DNA from: Cliona cf. orientalis
Taxonomy: Eukaryota; Porifera; Demospongiae; Clionaida; Clionaidae
Direction: 5' to 3'
Assembly (NCBI GenBank): GCA_963930775.1
Contig: OZ005690.1
Coordinates: 2,650,225 to 2,714,224, forward strand
Length of the DNA: 64,000 nucleotides
In this document: positions 10,901 to 20,620 of the stretch, one piece after another
How positions within the stretch are numbered: the stretch's first letter is position 1
Layout: each line of letters opens with the position of its first letter
The notes under the pieces: model-generated
Database searches by the model: none
What the model was told of the DNA's origin: nothing
The model's input: the letters and a program-made list of their open reading frames with translations, nothing else
Made by a program: the position numbers and the translations under genes

Positions 10901-11439
10901 GGAAAGGATCATGAGTATGCACGAATATTCCGCCAAGAATACACTGTTATTGATTGTGAATTAGGCCAGATCAATTAAATAAATTGTTGCACGGATTCGC
11001 TCGCTCCAATTTTTGGGCAAATAGAAGAAAAAATTTAATTAAGTTGGGTGGAGCTTATGTACAGTAGAGTGGTTTTTGTATTCTATCTTGATTCCCTGGT
11101 CCTAGGTAGTCACATTAGTCTGTCTTAATTAGATTGTGGTCTATAACCACACCCCACTTGATTACTTTTTTTCTTTGGTCGATCGGTCCAATTTTTACCT
11201 CACAATATCCGAGCAACAACAAATTAAATTGGTCTGGCTTTACCGTGCAATACCATGACATTGTGGTAATGCTCCAAACCGTTTCTTTCCAGTTTGATGG
11301 AAAACCAAAAGATCATGGAATCACTTCAACTTTATGCACGTTCAAACCTTCAGCTCCTACAGGCTGCAATGTCCTGGATGAAGATTCGCTACGTACTCAC
11401 AATGACGACACAATCAATCATGACCCGTGCATGGGGCAA

Positions 11440-12290
11440 TGATAGTTCATCTACTATTAGCATACCTAGACATGTAATAATATTACTATGGAATCAAGAA
11501 ACTGGTATAACTTAAGAACTTGGTTTGATACTGCATGATTTAAACACACAACTGACCTAGTACCACAGATAGTACATACAAAAGTGACATGTCATGGGAT
11601 AGAGGATGGCTATATACGTGATCTGCGGCCTTAGAATGATGTCAGACTTATCAGCTACTATGATGTTAACAGGTTTGTGCTCTTTTCTACATCACTTTAG
11701 CCAACCAGATCCATCACAGGAAGCCTCACACACTCACTCCATACACACAGAGCTAATTACAAACAGAGAGATATTTGCCGCCAGAACTGGAGCAACCCCA
11801 AGGCCATGAATATGCTTTAAAATTACTCCATGGTTGGGTCTTACAAGAGTAGAGCATTCTAAATTGCAATACTGAGTGTACTGTGCTTTGCTTGAGAAAG
11901 GCAACCAAGTACACAATAATATTTACAGGGCTTCTTAAGCTTATCCCAGCTTCGAGAAATTTGTATTCTACTGCCATTTTCTAGACTCTGACATGTGCTG
12001 AATTCAAGCAAAAATGGTGAGGTCACTATATGATACAAACAGTGTGCACTCAGCTCTACGGGAGGAGTTAAAAATACTGCTAGTCTATACAGTGACTTAT
12101 GCCTCCTTTAGTATCCTATAAGTTACAAAATGTAAGTAGCCTTTGGAAACAACTCTCAGCACATGTGTGCACGTGTATCTAAGGCACTGGACTTTGCCAG
12201 GATTGAGGTAAGCCTTATCTATACAAGAAGTACATTAAGCAAAGAAAAATATAATAGAGGTATGTTTGTGTCCAAAAGAACTCAGCAGGG
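11440..12290. repeat. Segmental duplication block, copy 1 (others at 15940-16770 and 49970-50420)
   Basis: Long near-identical runs are shared with 15940-16770, including ACTCACTCCATACACACAGA, GATATTTGCCGCCAGAA and CTCCATGGTTGGG. The copy at 50 kb shares the first 400 bp. No coding frame is conserved beyond what duplication alone explains. Confidence 0.8.
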
Positions 12291-12669
12291 TTGTGGCCAT
12301 GGCAGAGGGTAAAATGGAGGGCGGCCACCCTCCTTTCTGACCTCAGTTTTGTTTGATGTGGTTTTTAGAATCAAAATTATAATGCTTTGATCTTTTAACC
12401 ACCATCCCCTATTATGAGCTGGCTACAACACTGAAAAGGAGAAATTTTGCTGATTTTGCCGTCAGCTTTCATTGGTAACATTAATTTGTGGCCTGTGCTA
12501 AGGAAACTTCACTAAAGTGGCAAACAATTCTATAAAGGTAGCTGGGCTTGGTAAATTTGCATCTTTTAAATTTAATGATATTATTATAGTACTGCAATGT
12601 TTGTTACTTCATGTGGATTGTACCCACTATAGCTCACTGATATTATTTTGAGGGTGGTGATATTGCTTA

Positions 12670-13020
12670 GGCCACTCCAATGAGATTCATTGTTTCTCAT
12701 CACCCGCCCGCCTGCTTTTTTTGAGCCGCACTTCTAAACTCATTATTCATTATTTTGGTGCCAGTTCGTTCTACTATTGATTTCGAGCACTATCACCCAC
12801 AGTTACTAGACGACCATTACCTACAATGTTATTCTCGAGCATGCGCAGTAGCAACTTTCCATATTTGGGTTCTTAATGTGCATGCTCGAGAATAAAAGTG
12901 TAGGTAGTGGTCGTCAGATTACTGTCCAAATCTGATAATGAATAATGATAATGACCGCCCGCCCGCATCCTCCAGGAGATACTGAAGTGATGAGAAACAA
13001 GGAATTTCATTGGAGTGGCC
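12670..13020. mobile_element. 351-bp MITE with TTA target duplication (Harbinger-like)
   Basis: It begins GGCCACTCCAATGA and ends TCATTGGAGTGGCC, with the inverted arms continuing as TGTTTCTCATCAC and GTGATGAGAAACA. It is flanked by TTA on both sides (12667-12669, 13021-13023). A 3-bp TTA duplication with GG-starting ends is the usual signature of PIF/Harbinger non-autonomous elements. A second nested inverted pair lies inside (ACGACCATTACCTACA near 12810 and TGTAGGTAGTGGTCGT near 12900), with CTCGAGCATGC arms. Confidence 0.8.
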
Positions 13021-13155
13021 TTACATTAAAATTTTATTATGGTACATACACTATACTGTATTTTGTAATTATTACCCAAATATCACCATCATTGGTATGT
13101 TGTTTTCAACATTACCACAGTAACTACTATGATACATGACATGAGTAGTAACATA

Positions 13156-13574
13156 CCGTAAACTCTGGTTAATAAGCGCATGCGCTTATAGCGGTAAACG
13201 GAACGACAGTATGCGCTTAATAAAGGATATGCGCTTATATGGTACATAACCACGCCCACAAACGTTTGGGCACATGATGGATGTGAGGCCCAACAGCGGT
13301 AGCGCCAGCACTAGCGCTCGATCGATCGAGCGTTTTAGCGTTTACAGCTAGCTGCCGCTCAAGATGACGAGTGCTGGCGATTTGTCTGAAACTCGATCTT
13401 CTTGCATGACAGCTTTATTCGTGGCCACCATTTCTCCCAAGATATCTGGACTCCACATACTATCCAGACGGTCAAGGTCAGGTTCATTGAACACCACGCC
13501 TATTAAGCGCATGCGCTTAATAAACAATAGCTTATGACGAGAAGAGAGCATGCGCTTAATAACCAGAGTTTACG
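13156..13574. mobile_element. 419-bp MITE, TA target site
   Basis: The left end CCGTAAACTCTGGTTA is mirrored by TAACCAGAGTTTACGG at the right end, with subterminal AAGCGCATGCGCTTA repeats on both sides. It is flanked by TA. Ends and TA site are consistent with a Tc1/mariner-type non-autonomous element. A 67-codon minus-strand ORF inside shows no recognised domain. Confidence 0.8.
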
Positions 13575-13580
13575 GTATGT

Positions 13581-13682
13581 ACCTTCTAAATACGTGCATA
13601 TGAAATTACAAAAAAGATCCATTAGCGTAAATATTTGTGCTAATGGATCTTTCTTGTAATTTCACATGCATGTATTTAGAAG
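13581..13682. repeat. 102-bp near-perfect palindrome
   Basis: The arms CCTTCTAAATACGTGCAT...GATCCATTAGC and GCTAATGGATC...ATGCATGTATTTAGAAGG fold back on each other with a short loop. A solo half-copy follows at about 13850-13900 (GATCTTTCTTGTAATTTCAC). It is probably another foldback MITE, directly abutting the element before it. Confidence 0.75.
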
Positions 13683-13979
13683 GCAAGTCTGACACACTTG
13701 GCATTCTACTAGAGGGTAATCTTTGGATAATTTTTCTGCACGTGCTCATAGCAAACAACCATCAATAATGGTGAACACGTAATAATGTACTCAAGAGAGC
13801 TCTTGTCGTTATTGGTATGCTTTTAACATTACCACTACAAATTATGCTAATAGATCTTTCTTGTAATTTCACATGCACATATTTAGAACTTACAATAGCA
13901 TGTAGTCTAAGTCTGAAACACTTGGCAGAAGTCTGAAGTTACCCGACTAGTAGAGTTTAGCAGTGTTGCACAGAAAATC

Positions 13980-14906
13980 ATGATAGCAATTTTCTTCATA
14001 CTAGTTGTAGCTAGCTGTGTTGCTTGTCAACAGCTTCCACTAAACTATAGTGCCAGGTCAGTGGCAGGAGCTGGAGCAGGAATGTGTCCAGATACACAAG
14101 GTCTGCGGGATAGCATCAAGCAAAATATCCATTCACTCATCAACAACAGCGTGCTCCCTGCACTTATGGCTCAAAATCAAACACAGACTGTACTTGTAAT
14201 TGGCCTAGGCCATGGAGCCTGTGGCTGTGGTGGTCTTGGATGGAGAAGAGCTGCCTATCTCAATATGTCTGATCCAACACAGACTTGCCCACCAGCTTGG
14301 GAGCTCATTACTACTCCAAGAAGATCATGTGCTAGACCATCTAATGCTGATCACCGGACCTGTTATTCAGCTATGTTCCCTACTCAAAGCATTCAGTACT
14401 TTCAGGTCTGTGGAAGAATCATTGGATATCAAGTTGGTGAACCAGGAGCATTTATTCTTGAAAACCTTGATGAAGAGCAAACGATTGATGATCCATATGT
14501 TGATGGTATGAGTTTGACTCATGGAAGTCCACGACAGCATATTTGGACATTTGCAAATGCATTAGATGAGTATCCATGGAACTATAACCACAAATGCCCA
14601 TGCACCAATGTCAATGAGCAGCGTCCTATCAGCATACCTTCCTTTGTTAGTAATGACTACTTCTGTGAGACTGGTGTGCCACCAGGTCAGCAGTTTAACA
14701 ATGAGATCTTCTATGCCGATGATCCCCTGTGGGATGGTCAAGGTTGTGGTCCAACTAGCACATGCTGCACATTCAACAATCCACCATGGTTTTGCAAACA
14801 ACTACCTCAGTCAACTAATGCTGATCTGGAAGTCAGACTCTGCTCAGCTAACCAAGCAGCCATTGAAAATACTCCAATAGAACTGATCGAGATTTATGTC
14901 AAGTAA
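13980..14906 (+). CDS. Secreted Cys-rich family protein, copy 6 with divergent N-terminus
   Basis: Intronless, 308 residues, ATG 13980 to TAA. The signal peptide MIAIFFILVVASCVAC differs from all other copies. The first 80 mature residues (LPLNYSARSVAGAGAGMC, SLINNSVLPALM) share only the overall pattern (GAGxC, N-glycosylated SLINNSVLP) with them. From CGCGGLGWRRAAYLN onwards the DNA and protein are nearly identical to the copies at 4912 and 9195. The sharp change of similarity inside one exon suggests gene conversion of the 3' two thirds, or that this is an older subtype whose core was homogenised. The family core is complete, including PPWFCKQLPQS and IEIYVK. Secreted; function unknown. Confidence 0.9.
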   Translation: MIAIFFILVVASCVACQQLPLNYSARSVAGAGAGMCPDTQGLRDSIKQNIHSLINNSVLPALMAQNQTQTVLVIGLGHGACGCGGLGWRRAAYLNMSDPTQTCPPAWELITTPRRSCARPSNADHRTCYSAMFPTQSIQYFQVCGRIIGYQVGEPGAFILENLDEEQTIDDPYVDGMSLTHGSPRQHIWTFANALDEYPWNYNHKCPCTNVNEQRPISIPSFVSNDYFCETGVPPGQQFNNEIFYADDPLWDGQGCGPTSTCCTFNNPPWFCKQLPQSTNADLEVRLCSANQAAIENTPIELIEIYVK

Positions 14907-15544
14907 ATACTTTAGATCGATGCTAAAATGGGACATTCCTGGACCAAGATTTATTGATAGGCCTACTACAAATATTTCTGTTCTTAGATTGCTGTATAGA
15001 AATAGAACTGATTGAAAAAAAAACAAAACATTCAGAACCTGCATCATAGCAATATTATTGTAATAATTGATGTAATGTTATCTATATATAAAACTATCCC
15101 TTTGATACATTTAACAACTATGAAATAATTTAACTTCCAGAACTACCGTAAGGCCAGGGAAGTAGAGATAGCTTAATAACATTTCAACAAAACATAACGT
15201 AAGCTCTCCCTATTATAATAAGGTTTCTCCACCCTAAAGTGCATTGAAGTGGTGCTGAATGCATCACCTTGTGGATCTTTATGGTACAAACAGTATACTG
15301 TAGTATTCACCATCGTGTACAGTGAAACGGCACTTCCCAAGACTTAGTACTGTTACAAACATACATGTATCTGTTTTTAGGTTAGTGTATAGGAACAGAA
15401 CTGATTGAAAATACAGACACCATAGTATGCCTTAGTATGAATTATGATAATTGACAAACTTGGGGTATCATCTCAGAATTAGCGAATTGGTACACTAACA
15501 ACTGTTACATCCCTACACCTTCTCAAATACTATTAATGGTCTTC

Positions 15545-15695
15545 AACGACAATCAGCATACTAGGCTTTCTCTGTTGGTAGTGACTATGTCTGTGAGACT
15601 GGTGTGCCACCAGGTCAGCAGCTTAGCACATGATAGGGTCATCTATGCTGATGACCCGGTGGGATGGTCAAGGGTGGTGTCCAACCCAGGTGAGT
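15545..15695 (+). pseudogene. Relic of the Cys-rich family 3' region (sister of 10745)
   Basis: It contains TGTCTGTGAGACTGGTGTGC and CTATGCTGATGACCCGGTGG, as in the DYFCETGVPPGQ and YADDP blocks, with stops and small deletions. Together with the shared flanks, it shows that 10.1-12.3 kb and 15.3-16.8 kb are copies of one duplicated stretch. Confidence 0.75.
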
Positions 15696-15939
15696 ATATA
15701 CGCGCGAATATTCCGCCACGAATGCACTGTTATTGATCATTAATTACCGTGCAATACCGTGCAGTAACGCCCCAAATTGTTTATTTCCAGTTCGACTGAA
15801 AATCAAAAGATCATGGAGTTGCTTCAACTGTATGCACATTCAAACCATGTCCTGGATCAAGATTCCCTATGTAATCACAATGATGACACAATCAATTGTG
15901 ACCCCGTGCTGCGCATGCGTGCATGGGGCAATGATAGTT

Positions 15940-17050
15940 CATCTACTATTAGCATACCTAGACATGTAATAATATTACTATGGAATCAAGAAACTGGTAT
16001 AACTTAAGAACTTGGTTTGATACTGCATGATTTGAACACACATCTGACCTAGTACCACAGATAGTACATACAAAAGTGACATATCATGGGATAGTGGATG
16101 GCTATATATGTGATCTGCGGCCTTAGAATGATGTCATACTTATCAGCTACTATGATGTTAACAGGTTTGTGCTCTTTTCTACATCACTTTAGCCAACCAG
16201 ATCCATCACAGGAAGCCTCACACACTCACTCCATACACACAGAGCTAATTACAAACAGAGAGATATTTGCCGCCAGAAGTGAAGCAACCCCAAGGCCATG
16301 AATATGTTTTAAAGTTACTCCATGGTTGGGACTTACAAGAGTAGAGCATTCTAAATTACAATACTGAGTGTACTGTACTTTGCTTGAGAAAGGCAACCAA
16401 GTACACAATAATATTTATAGGACTTCTTATGCTTATCCCAGCTTCGAGAAACTTGTATTCTACTGCCATTTTCTAGACTCTGACATGGGCTGAATTCAAG
16501 CAAAAATGGTGAGGTCATTATGATACAAACAGTGTGCACTCAGCTCTATGGGAGGGGTTAAAAAGATTGCCTCCCTTAGTATCAGCTGTGTGCCTATATA
16601 AGTTACAAAATGTAAGTAGCCTCTGGAAACAACTCTCAGCACGTGTGTGCAGGTGTATCTAAGGCACTGTACTTTGCCAGGATTGAGGTAAGCCTTGTCT
16701 ATACAAGAAGTACATTAAGCAATGAAAATATTATTATTATAGAGGTATGTCTGTGTCCAAAAGAATCAGATGTATTTTCAATAGAATGTTTGATTGTACA
16801 CTATAGTCTTATATAATACTATGCACAGTGACATATTGTTGATTTTTGAATGATCTCAAGTGTATGCATGCAAAGGAGACATAGGACGCAATCTATTTGG
16901 ACGCTAGGCGCTAAAATTACTTATTTCAACGAAAATATAATATTCACGACTGACCGTAAATCTTATTATCCGCTCAAGCATGCAGAACAGTACATTGGGA
17001 GTGACAGCCCACTAGAGTGTAGTTGTACTAGACCAATCTACCACCTTGGA
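15940..17050. repeat. Segmental duplication block, copy 2
   Basis: It matches 11440-12290 through most of its length and 49970-51010 in two parts. The second part (16940-17050, with ATCTTATTATCCGCTCAAGC and AGAGTGTAGTTGTACTAGAC) is present only here and at 50927-51010. These are the two places that lead into a glycine-zipper gene, so this copy and the 50-kb copy are closest relatives. Confidence 0.8.
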
Positions 17051-17599
17051 ATGTGCTTACAAAACACAATAATATAATATGCTATGGGTTAAGGTATCTA
17101 GCATAGAGATACTATGGCACAAAAAAGGCATGGGATATGGGCTGCAAGGGTGAGTCCACCACTACATAAAATTGTTACTACCAAACAGTAGTGAATAATG
17201 AACCTATAGGACTCTCTTATAGGAGCAAGGGCAGACTAAAATAGTATTACTATTATTGTGCATAATTTGCTTCACTATAGGTAGAGATTACCTGTGCACT
17301 GAAAAGAGGATGGATGACAGATTGAGAGAAAAGTTTATGTGATTCTTTGTTATTTGTATACACTGAAGCATGGTATACATGGATAAGTGGCAAAGATTGT
17401 ATGCAGGAATAATTATTGTGGGTATAGACTAGTAAGTATTAATTTCATTAAGCATACAAATTAATCAGAGAGAATGGGTACCTCTGACAGTACTACCCAT
17501 GGTACAGAGAGTGCATGCATGGGGTGATGGATCTACATGGATACCAATAGCAATGTCATGAACTTGTGTGGACCCATTTGCGTAGGGCTATTGTGTAAC

Positions 17600-17960
17600 A
17601 TGCCGGAGGAGCGTAAACAACCGCAGGTGTTCTCCCAGGGATCGCCCCTCAAACCGGAGCTGAATCCGAAACTCCAGATCCCATACCATCATGGAACAGA
17701 GTATAGAATACCCAGGGATCGCCCCTTGCCAAAATGGGAGCTGAATCCAAAACTCCAGATCCCATACCAACATGGAACAGAGTACGCAACTCAAACACAA
17801 TTTCTTGCTCGCTGAAGCGTAAAAAATTGACAATGATGGCGATCAGATCGGTATTCCAGTAGATGTGTGCATGCAGCAATGTTACTGTATCAACAGAACA
17901 ACTATTGGGTATATCTTTCCAACCAATCAGAATCAGGATTAGCAAATAATTAAGTTATAT
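17600..17960 (+). repeat. Array-unit upstream module (copies near 19030, 20206, 21510; inverted part near 51690)
   Basis: The module GTAAACAACC, GGGATCG(C/T)CCC, AACTC(A/C)AGATCCCATAC followed by ACCAATCAGA(A)T and GATTAGCAAAT recurs 300-600 bp upstream of the glycine-zipper genes. In this copy the first part is itself doubled. It contains a CCAAT-type ACCAATCAG. It marks the repeated unit of the tandem array. Any regulatory role is inference. Confidence 0.6.
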
Positions 17961-18083
17961 AGCAACTCTCACCGCTTGTACTTAATGATTTATTCATAAG
18001 CATGAAGAATTAAGATACTGCGTTCAGTCATGGGATAAACTCGTGCATGGTATACAGTCATGAGATAAGCTCGTGCATGGTAT

Positions 18084-18159
18084 ACGTCATGGCTAAACCT
18101 AGAAAGCTGATTGGATGTGACGTCAATAGAGTGATGAACCTTCGCGAAGGCCATAAATA
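18084..18159 (+). promoter_or_regulatory. Stress-type promoter of glycine-zipper gene 1: two CRE-like sites, heat-shock element, TATA
   Basis: ACGTCAT at 18084-18090 and a perfect palindromic TGACGTCA at 18118-18125 are CRE/ATF-like. GAACCTTCGCGAAGG has GAA 18136-18138, TTC 18141-18143 and GAA 18146-18148, three correctly phased pentamers of the canonical heat-shock element. A TATA-like ATAAATA follows at 18153-18159. The same order recurs before the other array genes. Binding is not shown here; the match to known HSF and CREB/ATF motifs is established knowledge. Confidence 0.75.
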
Positions 18160-18318
18160 CGTAAAACGCCACCCAGCTCTCTGCTGCCGTCTAAATTAGA
18201 CTTCAGTTCGTATTGATCCTTCTGGAGATTGTCTTGGCCTTCAAAGCTTAGAGACATCAAGTCACCTATTTCAACTGCTATTCTGCCTCACTTGATATAC
18301 TCAACAGTGTTTGACACA

Positions 18319-18634
18319 ATGGGCTATGTAAGTTGGTTATAATATACATAATGGCATGCACTTTGACCATGGCCCACAAAATGATAATTGCCGAGAAATG
18401 GTACGTTCCTCGTTATTTGATGTATGTCGGTAGAACTAGATACTTAACCAACACAAGTAAGTCACTTTATCCCTTGTATTATAGCCACCTCCTGAGCCAA
18501 GTCCCCGTCCTAGTCCTCCTAGAGTGCACGTTGCCATTGGAGCGCTTACTGGTGTCATTGCCGGACTATGCCTAGCTGGACCCCTTGGTGCCATCGCTGG
18601 CGGAGCCATTGGTGGATTTGCAGCTTGGATCTAA
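18319..18634 (+). CDS. Glycine-zipper microprotein 1 (two exons, 52 residues)
   Basis: Exon 1 codes only Met-Gly-Tyr (18319-18327) and is cut by a GTAAGT donor. The intron is 157 bp and ends TTATAG. Exon 2 (18485-18634) codes a Pro-rich stretch (PPPEPSPRPSPPR) and then a 32-residue Gly/Ala-rich hydrophobic part with GALTGVIAGLCLAGPLGAIA and GGAIGGFAAWI, then TAA. The small-residue spacing (GxxxGxxxG) and the GP turn suggest two short membrane helices in a hairpin. It lacks the Lys-rich tail of its paralogs. The start is set by the shared MGX-GTAAGT context in all five genes. No cleavable signal peptide. The function is unknown; membrane insertion is likely. Confidence 0.8.
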
Positions 18635-19350
18635 CTGAACTCCACTCTCCTCCAGCCTAGTCACATGCAACCTCCGTCGCTTTTTAATTGTAGCAAAATT
18701 TACACATTTACTTTTTGTGCCTTTAATCATGATTATAGTAGTTATAATGCTTATTGTTGGAGGATAATGATGTATTATTATTAACTACCTATCAGCAATA
18801 TCGAACTGCACAGCTTGGCGCTACCCAAAAGAGAGTCTGATGCGTGCACATGGAGATTATTAAAATGGACTCCAAGCATGTTAGCCATTAATAATTGTTA
18901 CTTAGTATTAGAGAGTTCATCAACTCTAATTGATGGTAAGAGATATGTTCATGCAGTTTATTCGGGAAAGTGGGAGGGGTACGGTGAACGTAGAGTTCTA
19001 ATTACATGAATAATTATTGAGGGATGTACCATTCAACGCGTAAACAACCCTCCGGTATATTCCCCGGGATCGTCCCCAAAACGGAATGGGACCTGCATTC
19101 ATTTCAGAAACTCAGATCGAGATCCCATACAAGCATGGAATCGAGTATACAACAAAATCTATGGCCTGGTTGAAAAATAAGTATGAGAATGAATGATAGT
19201 ATGGTATGGTAAGCAGGCAAACATAATGTTCCAAAATCAACCAAGCTACTAGTGGGTACATCCTTATAACCAATCAGATTAGCAAATGCACACAGAAAAA
19301 AATAGCATGATTTGCATCCAAGTCCAAAAGTAACATTATCATTCATTACT
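18635..19350. other. Spacer between array genes 1 and 2
   Basis: AT-rich 3' flank, then the array-unit upstream module from about 19030 (GTAAACAACCCTCCGG, CCCCGGGATCG) with the ACCAATCAGATTAGCAAAT box at about 19269. No gene is seen. Confidence 0.55.
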
Positions 19351-19358
19351 AAAAGCAC

Positions 19359-19448
19359 ACGTCATCACTAATCCCAGAAATTATGTGACGTAAACAGAGT
19401 GTATACGTGGAATGAATGTTCGGGAAGGCTGTAGATTATATGAAATAC
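19359..19448 (+). promoter_or_regulatory. Stress-type promoter of glycine-zipper gene 2
   Basis: ACGTCAT (19359-19365) and TGACGTA (19386-19392) are CRE/ATF-like sites 27 bp apart. GAATGTTCGGGAAGG carries GAA 19414-19416, TTC 19419-19421 and GAA 19424-19426 with exact heat-shock-element spacing. A TTATATGAAAT box follows at about 19437. Downstream, the leader CACCCAGCTCTCGGCTGTGG is shared with gene 4 and nearly with gene 1. Confidence 0.75.
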
Positions 19449-19595
19449 CACCCAGCTCTCGGCTGTGGTCTAAAGTAGATTTATTTTGTAAAAAAAGGTG
19501 AAGAAATCGCCTTACCATCTCAACGACAAGCGATCTACAGCTGGTGCTATTCTATCTTACTACTCTAACCTCAATACTGACTTTGAGTTCTAACT

Positions 19596-19905
19596 ATGGG
19601 CAATGTAAGTTAACATAGTCACATACAATTTAGCCCACGGAATGCATAATAATTCAATTAGGTTAGCCAGGCTACTATTTTTCTAATTCATTGGGCAAAT
19701 TGGATGTTTAGGGGGAAAGCTGTATTTTATTACTGTATTGTAGGGCACCCCTTCAGAACCGTCTACCCCTCCAAATGGTGCACGGATTGCTTTAGGAGCT
19801 CTAGCCGGCATCATCACTGGACTCTGTCTGGCAGGACCGTATGGTGCGGTAGTCGGTGGAGCTATTGGGGCAGGAGTGGAGGCTTGGAAGAAAGCATGGT
19901 ACTAA
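19596..19905 (+). CDS. Glycine-zipper microprotein 2 (two exons, 56 residues)
   Basis: Exon 1 19596-19604 codes Met-Gly-Asn; the intron is 19605-19743 (GTAAGT...TTGTAG); exon 2 is 19744-19905, ending TAA. Exon 2 begins with a short polar Pro/Ser segment (GTPSEPSTPPNGAR) and runs into IALGALAGIITGLCLAGPYG and AVVGGAIGAGVEAWKKAWY. The block GLCLAGPYGA(V/I)VGGA(I/L)GAG is nearly invariant across genes 2-5, with basic residues before and after, as expected of a membrane hairpin with positively charged flanks. No family member is known to me. Glycine-zipper membrane proteins in general can oligomerise in bilayers, but no activity is claimed here. Confidence 0.85.
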
Positions 19906-20379
19906 CTAACAGCAATTAAGAGCACATCAGCACATGATTTCACTTCTATACACTATGGCTGCTGCATATTATATAGAATACGAAATATACCCCTTCATAT
20001 TGTATGAGTTGTGTGCATTAATACTAATAATGCTGAATAATATGTTTGTGCAACGGGAGTGCATGGGGAAATTCAATACTACAAGATATCTTAACATAGG
20101 TGGAATAATCAATAATACTTACTGATTTTTTTTGCCAGAAAAATAATATACATCATAATAATAATAGTCGCAAGGTTATACTATGCCGGAAGTAAAATAA
20201 ATGACTCTCCATTGGACAGGTACTTTCCATGGGATCGTCCCCAAAATAAAATCGGACCATTTCAGAAACTCAAGATCCCATCATACAAGCATGAAATGGA
20301 TTATACAACGAAAGATTTTATTGATATTGCATGCAGAAAAGCACAGAAATTTAAGATTGGGAATATGGGAATCAGTCTA
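19906..20379. other. Spacer between array genes 2 and 3
   Basis: AT-rich sequence and a diverged array-unit upstream module (about 20206-20310: CCATGGGATCGTCCCC, AACTCAAGATCCCAT, ATGAAATGGATTATACAACG). The small ORFs here are repeat-derived. Confidence 0.5.
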
Positions 20380-20460
20380 GTGACGAGTGTAACGTAAGCA
20401 CCATCACTGGAGTACACACATTATACTGAACATTGGGAAGGTAGCACGTAATATTTAAAA
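20380..20460 (+). promoter_or_regulatory. Degenerate stress-type promoter of glycine-zipper gene 3
   Basis: GTGACGAG (20380) and TAACGTAA (20390) are weak CRE-like matches. GAACATTGGGAAGG (20428-20441) aligns with the heat-shock elements of genes 2 and 4 but lacks one base, so the third GAA is out of phase. A TATTTAAA box lies at about 20452. This copy may have lost heat responsiveness while keeping the layout. Confidence 0.5.
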
Positions 20461-20620
20461 CATCACCGAGCTACCTCCTGTGATTAGTTTTTTGGTCCTT
20501 GATAACGGCCAAAGAAGCGTTTCGCCACTACAAACAGCAGATATCGTTCAAGCTGTCCACAGCTAGTGTATCTACCTCACCACTCAATCCTCCACAAGTT
20601 ATTAAATTTTGACCATTAAA

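Larger units (their letters stand above)
10901..13979. other. Long intergenic stretch dominated by segmental repeats and MITEs
   Basis: About 11130-12290 is a segmental copy of 15770-16770 and, in part, of 49970-50420. It includes the upstream module at about 11590-11680 without any gene behind it. Three inverted-repeat elements follow, at 12670, 13156 and 13581. The ORFs on both strands in the duplicated part are conserved only because the DNA is a recent duplicate. Confidence 0.55.
14907..18080. other. Intergenic: duplicated flank, relic, then upstream DNA of the glycine-zipper array
   Basis: About 15310-15700 repeats the 3' flank of copy 5 and carries a family relic. 15940-16770 is the second segmental copy, and 16940-17050 is shared with 50927-51010. 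From 17600 a module with ATCCCATACCA and CATGGAACAGAGTA begins; it recurs upstream of each array member. Nothing else codes. Confidence 0.5.

Noticed and set aside
11134-11977. Small ORFs conserved between 11-12 kb, 16 kb and 50 kb
   Set aside because: Conservation is explained by segmental duplication. Substitutions fall in all codon positions, and overlapping ORFs on the other strand are equally conserved.
17537-17815. 92-codon plus-strand ORF upstream of gene 1
   Set aside because: It runs through the doubled array-unit module. Related copies at 19.0 and 21.5 kb do not keep the frame.
18319-18327. N-myristoylation as the general explanation of the MGX start
   Set aside because: Tyr3 in gene 1 and Pro or Asp near position 6 in genes 1, 2 and 4 do not fit the usual rule. 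Only genes 3 and 5 fit, so it is kept as a partial possibility only.
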